This document shows, piece by piece, positions 35,093 through 42,912 of a DNA stretch of 64,000 nucleotides. Position 1 is the first letter of the stretch; every line of letters starts with the position of its first letter. Source of the DNA: Paenibacillus tyrphae. Its GTDB lineage: Bacteria > Bacillota > Bacilli > Paenibacillales > NBRC-103111. The notes below the pieces were generated by a model, which was not told the DNA's origin, made no database searches, and saw only the letters and a list, made by a program, of their open reading frames with translations. A program made the position numbers and the translations under genes. The DNA lies in the NCBI RefSeq assembly GCF_024158745.1, contig NZ_JAMZAW010000011.1, forward strand, positions 124,001 through 188,000, given 5' to 3'.

Positions 35093-36076
35093 ATGGGCCG
35101 TTTTACGGTGATTGGCGCAGGGGCGCTCGGAACGTTGTTCGCGGTCAGACTATCCGAAGCGGGGTACGAGGTAGAGGTCGTCGTCCGCCGTACCGAGCGG
35201 CAAGCTGAAATCGAAGCTGCCGGACTGCGCTTGATCGATGCCGTTTCCGGATCGAAAGATCAAAGCGCTCGGGCAGTGATTACGGCTTTTCCCCGCGTTC
35301 GTCTGTGGGGGGGAAAGGAAACGTTCGGGGGAAAGGACGGGAGCGGGCCGCATTTTATCCTGCTAGCCTTAAAACAGTCTGCCATAACCCGGGAGCTCGG
35401 GCTCGAACTAGGTCGGCGCATGGACCCCTCGACATGGATCGTCTGCTTGCAGAACGGCATCGGGCATCTGGAGACGCTGGCGGCGCATGTACCGGCGGAA
35501 CGGCTGCTTTCGGCCGTGACGACGGAAGGCGCGATGATCTCCGCCGCCGGGGAAGCCGTTCATACGGGGCGCGGCATGACCTGGATAGGCGCAGTTGGAG
35601 GGGAAGGGGCCGAAGTCTCGGAAATCGCGCAAAAAAATCTGGTTTATTGGCTGGAATTGGCAGGATTTAGCGCATCCATGTCGAAAAACATCTCTAGCCG
35701 CATTTGGCAAAAGCTTCTTATCAATGCCGTCATCAATCCGCTGACCGCCTTGCTGGGGGTACCGAACGGCGAGCTTCTGACTTTGCCGGGAACCGGAGAG
35801 CTGATGCGTGCTTTGTACGAGGAAGGCGTTGCTCTGGCGCGTGCGCTTGACATCCGGCTGGAGCCGGATCTGTGGGAGCAGCTGCTGGAGGTATGCCGGC
35901 GGACCGCAAACAACCGGTCCTCCATGCTTCAGGACATTACGGCTGGCCGTCTTACGGAAATCGACGCCATTACGGGAGGATTGCTGCGGGAGGCGGATCG
36001 TGGCGGAATAGCGCTTCCGACGCATCTTACCGTATACCGGCTGATCAAGGCGGCGGAAGCCGGGCGCCGGCTCTGA
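35093..36076 (+). CDS. panE: 2-dehydropantoate 2-reductase (PanE/ApbA family)
   Basis: 327 residues. NADPH-dependent reduction of ketopantoate to pantoate in CoA synthesis. Rossmann motif VIGAGALGTLFAVRLSEAG at residues 6-24, then LALKQSAIT, the LQNGIGHLE motif near 121, and in the C-terminal domain KLLINAVINPLTALLGVPNG with the catalytic Lys and Asn residues, and RSSMLQDITAGRLTEIDAI. In many Bacilli it neighbours bshC; here an opp operon separates them. Paralogues with other ketoacid substrates exist, so the exact substrate is inferred. Confidence 0.88.
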   Translation: MGRFTVIGAGALGTLFAVRLSEAGYEVEVVVRRTERQAEIEAAGLRLIDAVSGSKDQSARAVITAFPRVRLWGGKETFGGKDGSGPHFILLALKQSAITRELGLELGRRMDPSTWIVCLQNGIGHLETLAAHVPAERLLSAVTTEGAMISAAGEAVHTGRGMTWIGAVGGEGAEVSEIAQKNLVYWLELAGFSASMSKNISSRIWQKLLINAVINPLTALLGVPNGELLTLPGTGELMRALYEEGVALARALDIRLEPDLWEQLLEVCRRTANNRSSMLQDITAGRLTEIDAITGGLLREADRGGIALPTHLTVYRLIKAAEAGRRL

Positions 36077-36112
36077 CGGCCGAACATTATTGATTGAAAT
36101 CGGGTGATACGC

Positions 36113-36508
36113 TTGAGTGCACTGTTTGGATGGCTGCAGCAGCTTTATACGTTTCTTGCAATCGTTCCGTTCGTAGCTTTTTTCATCGTATGGGTTGCCG
36201 TTTACTATTATACGAAAGACAAGCGCAAAGCCACGCATCTCAGCATGGATATCACCACGTTGTTTCTTATCGGCTCCGTTGCGTCTATGAGCCGGAATTT
36301 ATTCGATTCGGGAATGCTGCTGTGGACGATCGTGCTGCTGTTTCTCGTTGCCGCCGGCTTGCTTGGAAATATGCAAAACCGGGTTAAGGGAAAGATCGAT
36401 TTGATCAAAATCGCCAGAACGCTGGGACGGCTTGGCTTTGTGCTGCTGACGGCCTGCTATGTTCTCCTGCTGTTCATCGGCATCGGCAAATATATGATCA
36501 ACTCGTAA
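36113..36508 (+). CDS. DUF3397 membrane protein
   Basis: 131 residues from a TTG at 36113 (GGGTGA 6 bases upstream); a GTG at 36104 is the alternative start. Four hydrophobic helices (about 9-29, 44-56, 61-76, 102-121) with a YYTKDKRKATHLSMDITTLF loop, matching DUF3397, which is commonly found between panE and bshC/mraZ in Bacillales. Function unknown. Confidence 0.75.
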   Translation: MSALFGWLQQLYTFLAIVPFVAFFIVWVAVYYYTKDKRKATHLSMDITTLFLIGSVASMSRNLFDSGMLLWTIVLLFLVAAGLLGNMQNRVKGKIDLIKIARTLGRLGFVLLTACYVLLLFIGIGKYMINS

Positions 36509-36521
36509 AAGAGATGAAGAA

Positions 36522-36703
36522 ATGCGCGTACATCATTTGATGGAAGACATCGTGCGGGGCTGCCTGAAAGAATTGATGCAGGGCCGTAAGCATCTGGCCG
36601 ATCTGTCAGAGACACGCAAAGCGACAAGACGGCTGCTGCCTTGGACCGGATTCCGCCCAAGTACGTCTCGACGAATAAAATGCTGCCATTTTTGAGAGTC
36701 TAA
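36522..36703 (+). pseudogene. ComFB-like gene with a one-base frameshift
   Basis: From ATG 36522 the frame reads MRVHHLMEDIVRGCLKELMQ, typical of the start of late-competence ComFB proteins, then loses sense after about 30 codons and stops at 36695. In the next frame, from 36611, it continues as DTQSDKTAAALDRIPPKYVS with TNKMLPFLRV to a TAA at 36703; the ALDxIPPKYVST block is the ComFB signature. Restoring one base near 36609-36611 gives about 60 residues, still shorter than the usual 85-100. ComFB is part of the comF locus in Bacillus, but its role is unclear. Confidence 0.72.
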
Positions 36704-36728
36704 CCCAAAAGGCTCTTTATTTTTTTGT
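36694..36728 (+). terminator. Weak terminator after the ComFB-like gene
   Basis: AGAGTC / GGCTCT 6-bp stem with one wobble, then TTATTTTTTT. Confidence 0.5.
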
Positions 36729-36754
36729 GATTAAACTACGAAAAGTGATATAAT
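36725..36754 (+). promoter_or_regulatory. Upstream opp promoter
   Basis: TTGTGA (36725-36730), 18-base spacer, TATAAT (36749-36754) preceded by TGA, an extended -10. A second TATAAT at 36822-36827 lies closer to oppA but has no clear -35. The gap from 36704 to 36988 is otherwise AT-rich and without a gene. Confidence 0.6.
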
Positions 36755-36834
36755 AATACTAAATACTACAAAAAATGGTCGAAAACAAAAAATAACACTA
36801 GATTTTATTAACCCCTGGTTGTATAATTTCTATT

Positions 36835-36848
36835 TGGTAACGGTTACA
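36835..36848 (+). promoter_or_regulatory. Candidate CcpA (cre) operator before oppA
   Basis: TGGTAACGGTTACA matches the cre consensus TGNAANCGNTNNCA at all but one fixed position and is nearly palindromic. It lies 7 bases downstream of the second TATAAT, a position that would block initiation. Binding is inferred. Confidence 0.4.
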
Positions 36849-36988
36849 TCCAAGAGGGTCTTTACTTTTCCGCTGGAATCTTATATCATCAAAGGGTGTC
36901 ATGTTAGGTGTGAATTCTATGTCATGTTATATAACACGACAGGAATTAACATATATTTACATAAATTAAAAAGGAGGAAGTCAATCTT

Positions 36989-38653
36989 ATGAAGTATAAC
37001 AAGCTTCTCGTCCTGGCATCGGTTACCGCTATGCTTGGCACAACCGTTGCGGGTTGCTCGGGCAACACGGATAACAAACAACAAGCGGGGGGCACAGACA
37101 ATAAAAAAGCTCCGGCTCAAGAAATTAGAATCAACCTTGCGGCAGAACCGCCAGCAATCGACAGCTCCGTCGCTACGACGAACCCTTCCTTTACGATTCT
37201 TAACGCGGTGAACGAAGGTCTGTACCGTCTGGATGCGGAAGGCAAGCCGCAACCGGGTCTTGCGAAAGAGCTTCCGAAAATTTCCCCGGATGGCCTCGTA
37301 TATACCATCACGCTTCGCGACGGTTTGACATGGGCTGACGGCTCGCCACTGAAAGCAAGCGATTTTGTATGGGCTTTCCAACGTACGTTGGACCCGGCTA
37401 CAAAAGCAAAATACGCTACTATGCTTTCCTGGATCAAAGGCGGCGTTGCATTAAATAAAGCGAAGCCGGAAGAAGTGGAAGCGAAGAAAGCCGAGCTCGG
37501 CGTAAAAGCAAAAGACGACAAGACGCTTGAAATTACGCTGGAAAGACCGGTTGCCTTCTTCACCGACCAATTGGCTATGCCGCTCTTCTTCCCGCAAAAG
37601 CCGGATTTTGTCAAAGCGCAAGGCGACAAAAACGGCGCCGACGCCGACAAAATTATCGGTGCGGGTCCGTTCAAAATGGAAAAATGGGATCACGAGCAGC
37701 AAATCGTACTCGTTAAAAACGACAAGTACTGGGATGCTGCAAACGTGAAACTGAACAAAGTAACCGTCAACGTGGTGAAAGACGCCAACACGGCTCTTAA
37801 CATGTACGAAACGGACCAAGTCGACCTGACAGAGCTTCGCGGCGAGCAGGCTAAAGCTTACCAAGGCAAGCCGGACTTGACGCTGAAGAAAGAATTCGTA
37901 ACAGGCTACCTGATGTTCCACAACTCCAAATTCCCGGCGTTTGCCAATGTGAAAATTCGTCAGGCTCTCGGCATGGCGATTGACCGCAAAGCTTACAACG
38001 AAGTTGTCAACGGCGGAATGTCCATCCCTTCGACAGGTCTGGTTCCGGTAACCGTTCTTGATGGCAACAAGCAGGAATTCCGCAAAGCGGCCGGCGATAC
38101 TCAAGCTCCGTTCGATGTGGCGAAAGCGAAGCAGCTTTTGGCTGAGGGCTTGAAAGAGCTGAATATGACTTCTCTGCCGAAGTTCAAGCTGACGGCTGAC
38201 GATACCGAAGGCGCGAAAAAGACGATTGAGTTCATCCAAGCTCAATGGAAGCAGAACCTCGGGGTTGACGTCGACGGCGAGCCGCTGCCATTCGCACTGC
38301 GCGTGAAAAACATGCAGGAAAACAACTTTGACGCGCTGTTCGCACTGTGGGGCGCCGACTACAACGATCCGATGACATTCCTTGACATGTGGTTGTCCGA
38401 CAACAAATCCTTCAACTATGTAGCATACAACAGCAAAGCGTATGACGATCTGGTCAAAGGCGCAGACAAAGAAGTCGACTTGGTGAAACGTTCGAAAATG
38501 CTGGTCGATGCCGAGAAGCAACTGATGGCCGATCTTCCGATTTCTCCGCTCTACTTCCGTACGAGACCTTACGCGAAGAAACCGAACGTAGAAGGCCTGA
38601 TTTTGCCGCCTATGTCCAAAGAGTGGGAACTTAAATGGGTTTCCATTAAGTAA
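36989..38653 (+). CDS. oppA: Oligopeptide ABC transporter substrate-binding lipoprotein
   Basis: 554 residues. Signal peptide with lipobox TVAGC (Cys 23), Gly/Asn-rich linker, then an SBP family 5 domain: INLAAEPPAIDSSVAT, LNAVNEGLYRLDAEG, TLRDGLTWADGSPLKASDFV, GAGPFKMEKWD, and IRQALGMAIDRKAYNEVV. It captures peptides outside the membrane for OppBCDF. Preceded by AAAGGAGG. It is separated from oppB by 247 bases holding a terminator-like hairpin and a long stem, which would give extra SBP transcripts. Length and order match B. subtilis OppA. Confidence 0.93.
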   Translation: MKYNKLLVLASVTAMLGTTVAGCSGNTDNKQQAGGTDNKKAPAQEIRINLAAEPPAIDSSVATTNPSFTILNAVNEGLYRLDAEGKPQPGLAKELPKISPDGLVYTITLRDGLTWADGSPLKASDFVWAFQRTLDPATKAKYATMLSWIKGGVALNKAKPEEVEAKKAELGVKAKDDKTLEITLERPVAFFTDQLAMPLFFPQKPDFVKAQGDKNGADADKIIGAGPFKMEKWDHEQQIVLVKNDKYWDAANVKLNKVTVNVVKDANTALNMYETDQVDLTELRGEQAKAYQGKPDLTLKKEFVTGYLMFHNSKFPAFANVKIRQALGMAIDRKAYNEVVNGGMSIPSTGLVPVTVLDGNKQEFRKAAGDTQAPFDVAKAKQLLAEGLKELNMTSLPKFKLTADDTEGAKKTIEFIQAQWKQNLGVDVDGEPLPFALRVKNMQENNFDALFALWGADYNDPMTFLDMWLSDNKSFNYVAYNSKAYDDLVKGADKEVDLVKRSKMLVDAEKQLMADLPISPLYFRTRPYAKKPNVEGLILPPMSKEWELKWVSIK

Positions 38654-38700
38654 TCCGTTTCTCCCGATGAACCATAGTAAGTAGTGGCTGATTCGTCAAC

Positions 38701-38742
38701 GAGGGGGCCGTTCTGATCTTTGGAACGGCTCCGATTTTTTCT
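38701..38742 (+). terminator. Attenuating terminator between oppA and oppB
   Basis: GGGGCCGTTC pairs with GGAACGGCTCC around TGATCTTT, followed by GATTTTTTCTG. Probably partial, since oppBCDF have no other evident promoter. Confidence 0.72.
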
Positions 38743-38773
38743 GTACGAAATTGCCCTCTGTTCGGAGGAAGCG

Positions 38774-38830
38774 GAGCTGCTTCGCAAACATAGTCTTGTC
38801 TTGGATCGGTCTATGCTTGCGAAGCAGTTC
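38774..38830 (+). repeat. Long imperfect inverted repeat (RNA hairpin) upstream of oppB
   Basis: Arms at 38774-38793 and 38811-38830, each 20 bases (GAGCTGCTTCGCAAACATAG against CTATGCTTGCGAAGCAGTTC), differing from perfect pairing by one A-C mismatch and one wobble, with a 17-base loop and no T-run. It lies 71 bases before the oppB ATG. Confidence 0.75.
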
Positions 38831-38900
38831 GGCTGTTTCCAATCGAGCCTTTTCGAGCCTTGCTGCTTGTCCTTGTTTGAATTAGTTCAGGAGGTGTACC

Positions 38901-39836
38901 ATGCTTCGCTATTTGCTGCGTCGTTTGGGTTATATGGTAATTACCTTGTGGTTGGTTGTTACCTTCACATTTGTGTTGATGAAAAACTTGCCAGGGGACC
39001 CGTTCGGGGAAGATTCGCAAAAATTGACGATTGAGCAAAGAAAACTGCTCTATGCTCAATACGGTTTGGATCAACCGATTTGGAAGCAGTACCTGAAATA
39101 CATGAATAACGTGATCCACGGCGATTTGGGCGTGTCCTTCCAGTTCCCGACGCGCAAAGTCACGGACATTATTCACCAAGCGTTTCCGGCTTCGCTGGAG
39201 CTCGGCTTGTGGGCGCTCGCGATTGCCATTACGGTAGGATTGGTTCTTGGCATTATTGCAGCTCTGAATCATAACAAAGGCCTTGATGTCACGGCGATGT
39301 TCACGGCAATTGTCGGTATCTCGATTCCATCCTTCGTTCTTGGGCCTTTGCTGTCTTATTTTGTCGGGGTGAAGCTGGGCTGGCTGCCTCCGGGGATGTG
39401 GACAGGGGCGTCATCCAGGATACTGCCTTCCATCGCCTTATCGTTCGGTACGATTGCCATCCTTGCCCGGCTCATGCGGACGTCTATGCTGGACGTGCTG
39501 AATCAGGACTACATCAAAACGGCGAAGGCCAAAGGCCTGTCCCAGCCGGCCATCGTTCTTAAGCATACGATCCGCAATGCGATCCTTCCGGTTGTTACGG
39601 TTCTGGGTCCCGTATTTGTCGGTCTGATCACCGGTACGCTGATTGTAGAGCAAATTTTCGTCGTACCGGGATTAGGTAAGCACTTTGTTCAATCCATTTA
39701 TTCCAACGACTACACCATGATTACAGGATTGACCATTTTCTATGCGTTTATTCTTGTCATCGTGCTCTTTATTACCGATGTTGTTTACGGTTTGATTGAC
39801 CCGCGCATTCGTTTGGTTAAGGGAGGTAGCAAGTAA
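38901..39836 (+). CDS. oppB: Oligopeptide ABC transporter permease OppB
   Basis: 311 residues, six membrane helices. N-terminal LRYLLRRLGYMVITLWLVVT is typical of the DppB/OppB class; the EAA loop that contacts the ATPases is KAKGLSQPAIVLKHTIRNA near 212-230. Ribosome site CAGGAGGTG precedes the ATG. Forms the channel with OppC. Stop overlaps the oppC ATG (TAATG). Confidence 0.93.
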   Translation: MLRYLLRRLGYMVITLWLVVTFTFVLMKNLPGDPFGEDSQKLTIEQRKLLYAQYGLDQPIWKQYLKYMNNVIHGDLGVSFQFPTRKVTDIIHQAFPASLELGLWALAIAITVGLVLGIIAALNHNKGLDVTAMFTAIVGISIPSFVLGPLLSYFVGVKLGWLPPGMWTGASSRILPSIALSFGTIAILARLMRTSMLDVLNQDYIKTAKAKGLSQPAIVLKHTIRNAILPVVTVLGPVFVGLITGTLIVEQIFVVPGLGKHFVQSIYSNDYTMITGLTIFYAFILVIVLFITDVVYGLIDPRIRLVKGGSK

Positions 39837-40750
39837 TGCAGATGTCCAAAGACCTGTTCCAGCCGGTTGTCCGAGAGCAAGTCGGCCGGGAAGCTGTCGT
39901 CCGCCCTTCCATGAACTATTGGCAGGATGCGTGGAGAAGGCTCAAGAAAAACAAGCTGGCCATGTTCGGCATGACAACGCTTGTCATCTTGATTTTGCTC
40001 GCTACGTTCGGACCGATTTTTTCGAGTTACGACTACGCGACGCAAAACTACGATATCAAAAACTTGCCGCCTTCCGGAGAGCACTGGTTCGGAACCGACG
40101 ATTTCGGCCGCGACCTGTGGGTGCGCGTATGGTGGGGAACACGGATTTCACTCGCAATCGGGATTATTGCTGCGCTGCTAGACCTCGTATTCGGAGTTAT
40201 TTACGGGGGCGTTTCGGCCTACTACGGAGGCCGGGTGGACGATATCATGCAGCGTATTATCGAAATCATTCACTCCATCCCGTTTCTGTTGATCTCGATC
40301 TTGCTGATCATCGTTATCGGACCTGGTTTCATGACGATCATCATCGCTTATGCCATTACCGGTTGGGTGCCAATGGCGCGGCTGGTCCGCGGTCAAGTTC
40401 TGACTTTGAAGGAGCAAGAGTACGTGCTGGCGGCCAGAACGCTGGGCGCAGGAGGCGCGCGCATTATTTTCCGCCATTTGGTACCGAATGCGCTTAGCTT
40501 GATTATCGTACAAATTACGTTTATCGTGCCTTCGGCCATTTTCGTCGAAGCGTTCCTGAGCTTTATCGGTCTCGGAATCCGCGTACCGCTTGCTTCGCTC
40601 GGTTCGCTGTTGTCTGACGGTGCCAACTCGATTCGTTATTTCCCGCATCGGGTTATTTTCCCGACGATTGTTTTCAGCTTGATCCTGATGAGCTTCAACC
40701 TGCTCGGTGACGGCCTTCGCGATGCGCTCGATCCGAAGATGAGGAAGTAA
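39836..40750 (+). CDS. oppC: Oligopeptide ABC transporter permease OppC
   Basis: 304 residues. N-terminal cytosolic stretch then AWRRLKKNKLAMFGMTTLVI, the OppC_N domain, and a permease domain with GTDDFGRDLWVRVWWGTRIS and the EAA loop LAARTLGAGGARIIFRHLVPN. Six membrane segments. A second ATG lies two codons in (39842). Directly coupled to oppB; GGAGGTAGCAAGTA precedes the start. Confidence 0.93.
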   Translation: MQMSKDLFQPVVREQVGREAVVRPSMNYWQDAWRRLKKNKLAMFGMTTLVILILLATFGPIFSSYDYATQNYDIKNLPPSGEHWFGTDDFGRDLWVRVWWGTRISLAIGIIAALLDLVFGVIYGGVSAYYGGRVDDIMQRIIEIIHSIPFLLISILLIIVIGPGFMTIIIAYAITGWVPMARLVRGQVLTLKEQEYVLAARTLGAGGARIIFRHLVPNALSLIIVQITFIVPSAIFVEAFLSFIGLGIRVPLASLGSLLSDGANSIRYFPHRVIFPTIVFSLILMSFNLLGDGLRDALDPKMRK

Positions 40751-40766
40751 GGAGGGTGCCCAAATC

Positions 40767-41792
40767 ATGAGCAAAAATATATTGGAGGTTCGCGACCTCA
40801 AAGTATCGTTTCGCACCTATGCCGGTGAAGTGCAAGCCGTTCGCGGCGTTTCCTTCGACCTCAAAAAAGGGGAAGTGCTCGCTATTGTAGGCGAATCCGG
40901 CTGCGGCAAATCGGTTACGGCCCAAACGATTATGCGGCTCATTCCGACGCCTCCGAGCATAATCAAGAGCGGATCGATCAAATTCGACGGCAAAACGGAA
41001 ATTACCAAAATTTCAAATAAAGAAATGGAAAAAATCCGCGGTTCCGAAATGGGGATGATTTTCCAGGACCCGATGACTTCGCTTAACCCGACGATGACGA
41101 TCGGGAAACAGATCGCCGAAGGGCTCATTAAGCATCAGGGTTTAAGCGCAAGCGACGCACGGAAGCGTGCAGTCGAGATTTTGAAAATGGTCGGCATTTC
41201 CAATCCGGAAGGCCGGATCAGCCAATATCCTCACGAATTTTCCGGTGGGATGCGCCAGCGTGTCATGATTGCCATCGCTCTTGCCTGCAATCCGAAACTG
41301 CTTATTGCGGACGAGCCGACAACGGCGCTTGACGTGACGATCCAGGCGCAAATTATCGAACTGATGAAGAAGTTGTCCGAGCAGACGCACGCCTCGATTA
41401 TCGTGATTACGCATGACCTCGGGGTCGTTGCGGAGATGGCGCAGCGCGTCATCGTCATGTACGCCGGCAAAGTCGTGGAGCAGGGCACCGTAGACGAGCT
41501 GTTTTACGATTCGAAACATCCGTATACATGGGGCTTGCTTCGTTCCGTTCCACGTCTGGACCAGGACAAGGACGGCGAATTGGTGCCGATTCCGGGAACG
41601 CCGCCGGACTTGTTCGCCCCGCCGAAAGGCTGCGCTTTTGCAGCGCGTTGTCCTTACGCCATGAAAGCCTGTCTGGAAGTCGATCCTGAGCATACGAAGC
41701 TTTCCGAGACGCATTCGGCGGCCTGCTGGCTCCTGCATCCCGATGCGCCTAAAGTTGAGCGACCTGTAGAAGCTGGAGGTGCGGCACGATGA
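40767..41792 (+). CDS. oppD: Oligopeptide ABC transporter ATP-binding protein OppD
   Basis: 341 residues. Walker A GESGCGKS near 38-45, signature FSGGMRQRV near 154-162, Walker [13 protein letters not shown] near 174-185, H-loop VITHDLGVV near 210. The C-terminal oligopeptide/dipeptide extension has [20 protein letters not shown] and the Cys-rich RCPYAMKAC, which in this family can bind an iron-sulfur cluster. Stop overlaps oppF (ATGA). Confidence 0.94.
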   Translation: MSKNILEVRDLKVSFRTYAGEVQAVRGVSFDLKKGEVLAIVGESGCGKSVTAQTIMRLIPTPPSIIKSGSIKFDGKTEITKISNKEMEKIRGSEMGMIFQDPMTSLNPTMTIGKQIAEGLIKHQGLSASDARKRAVEILKMVGISNPEGRISQYPHEFSGGMRQRVMIAIALACNPKLLIADEPTTALDVTIQAQIIELMKKLSEQTHASIIVITHDLGVVAEMAQRVIVMYAGKVVEQGTVDELFYDSKHPYTWGLLRSVPRLDQDKDGELVPIPGTPPDLFAPPKGCAFAARCPYAMKACLEVDPEHTKLSETHSAACWLLHPDAPKVERPVEAGGAAR

Positions 41793-42745
41793 AGGGCAAT
41801 CCGATTTTGGAAGTACGCGATTTGCAAAAACACTTTCACTTGGGCGGCGGCAAGACGTTAAAAGCCGTCGACAAGCTTAATATTTCGATCGCCCGGGGCG
41901 AAACGTTCGGCCTGGTAGGCGAGTCCGGCTGCGGCAAGTCGACAGCCGGACGGACAATCATCCGCCTTTATGAAGCGACGAGCGGCGAAGTGCTGTTCAA
42001 TGGCGAGAATGTGCATAAGCTGCGCGGAAACAAGCTGCAAGAGTTCCGCCGTCATATGCAGATGGTATTCCAAGATCCGTACGCTTCCTTGAACCCGCGG
42101 ATGACGGTTGGCAACATTATTGCCGAAGGACTCGACATTCATGGTCTTGCTGACGGCAAACAGCGCAAGCAGCGCGTTAGCGAGCTGCTTGATGCGGTGG
42201 GCCTGAACGAGGAGCATGCGAGCCGCTTCCCGCACGAATTTTCGGGCGGACAGCGTCAGCGGATCGGCATTGCCCGGGCGCTGGCGATCGAGCCTCAGTT
42301 CATCATTGCGGACGAGCCGATCTCCGCGCTGGACGTATCCGTTCAGGCGCAGGTCGTCAACCTGTTCAAGAAGCTGCAAAAAGAGCGCGGTCTGACCTAC
42401 TTATTCATCGCGCACGATCTTGCGATGGTGAAGCATATTTCCGACCGTATCGGCGTTATGTATCTCGGCAAGCTGGTCGAGGTAACGACTTCCGAGGAGC
42501 TGTATGCGAATCCGCTGCATCCTTACACGCAATCGCTGTTGTCCGCAATCCCGATTCCGGACCCGGAGGTAGAGCGTACTCGCGAGAGGATCATTTTGGA
42601 AGGCGAAATTCCAAGCCCGCTGAACCCGCCGAGCGGTTGTCCGTTCCGTACACGTTGCCCGAAGGCGATGCCGGAATGCGCGGCCAGCATGCCGGAGTTC
42701 AAAGAAGTCCAACCCGGTCATTTTACGGCCTGCCATTTATATTAA
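41789..42745 (+). CDS. oppF: Oligopeptide ABC transporter ATP-binding protein OppF
   Basis: 318 residues. Walker A GESGCGKS near 42-49, signature FSGGQRQRI near 150-158, Walker [15 protein letters not shown] near 170-183, C-terminal [23 protein letters not shown] with the Cys pattern seen also in OppD. Heterodimer partner of OppD. Coupled by the ATGA overlap. A strong terminator follows, closing the operon. Confidence 0.94.
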   Translation: MKGNPILEVRDLQKHFHLGGGKTLKAVDKLNISIARGETFGLVGESGCGKSTAGRTIIRLYEATSGEVLFNGENVHKLRGNKLQEFRRHMQMVFQDPYASLNPRMTVGNIIAEGLDIHGLADGKQRKQRVSELLDAVGLNEEHASRFPHEFSGGQRQRIGIARALAIEPQFIIADEPISALDVSVQAQVVNLFKKLQKERGLTYLFIAHDLAMVKHISDRIGVMYLGKLVEVTTSEELYANPLHPYTQSLLSAIPIPDPEVERTRERIILEGEIPSPLNPPSGCPFRTRCPKAMPECAASMPEFKEVQPGHFTACHLY

Positions 42746-42750
42746 CCTTG

Positions 42751-42779
42751 AAAGCCTCTGCATGTGCAGGGGCTTTTTA
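42751..42779 (+). terminator. Terminator of the opp operon
   Basis: AAAGCCTCTGCA / TGCAGGGGCTTT 12-bp stem with one wobble, 2-base loop, T-run. Confidence 0.85.
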
Positions 42780-42817
42780 AGTATAACGAAACGATCCGTA
42801 TCAGTTTCCCCCACCTT

Positions 42818-42846
42818 TTGACGATTTCCCGGATCACGTGTAAAAT
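42818..42846 (+). promoter_or_regulatory. bshC promoter
   Basis: TTGACG (42818-42823), 17-base spacer, TAAAAT (42841-42846). Start expected near 42853, about 60 bases before bshC. Confidence 0.65.
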
Positions 42847-42912
42847 AGTAATGCTCATGTTATTTACAAACCGGAAGCGACTTACATTTTAAAAGGAAGG
42901 GTGGCGGGCGGA

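Noticed and set aside
36809-36822. The 14-mer TAACCCCTGGTTGT occurs upstream of oppA and again at 51568-51581 before spoVD
   Set aside because: In 64 kb several chance 14-base repeats are expected; the two sites are not placed alike relative to their genes.
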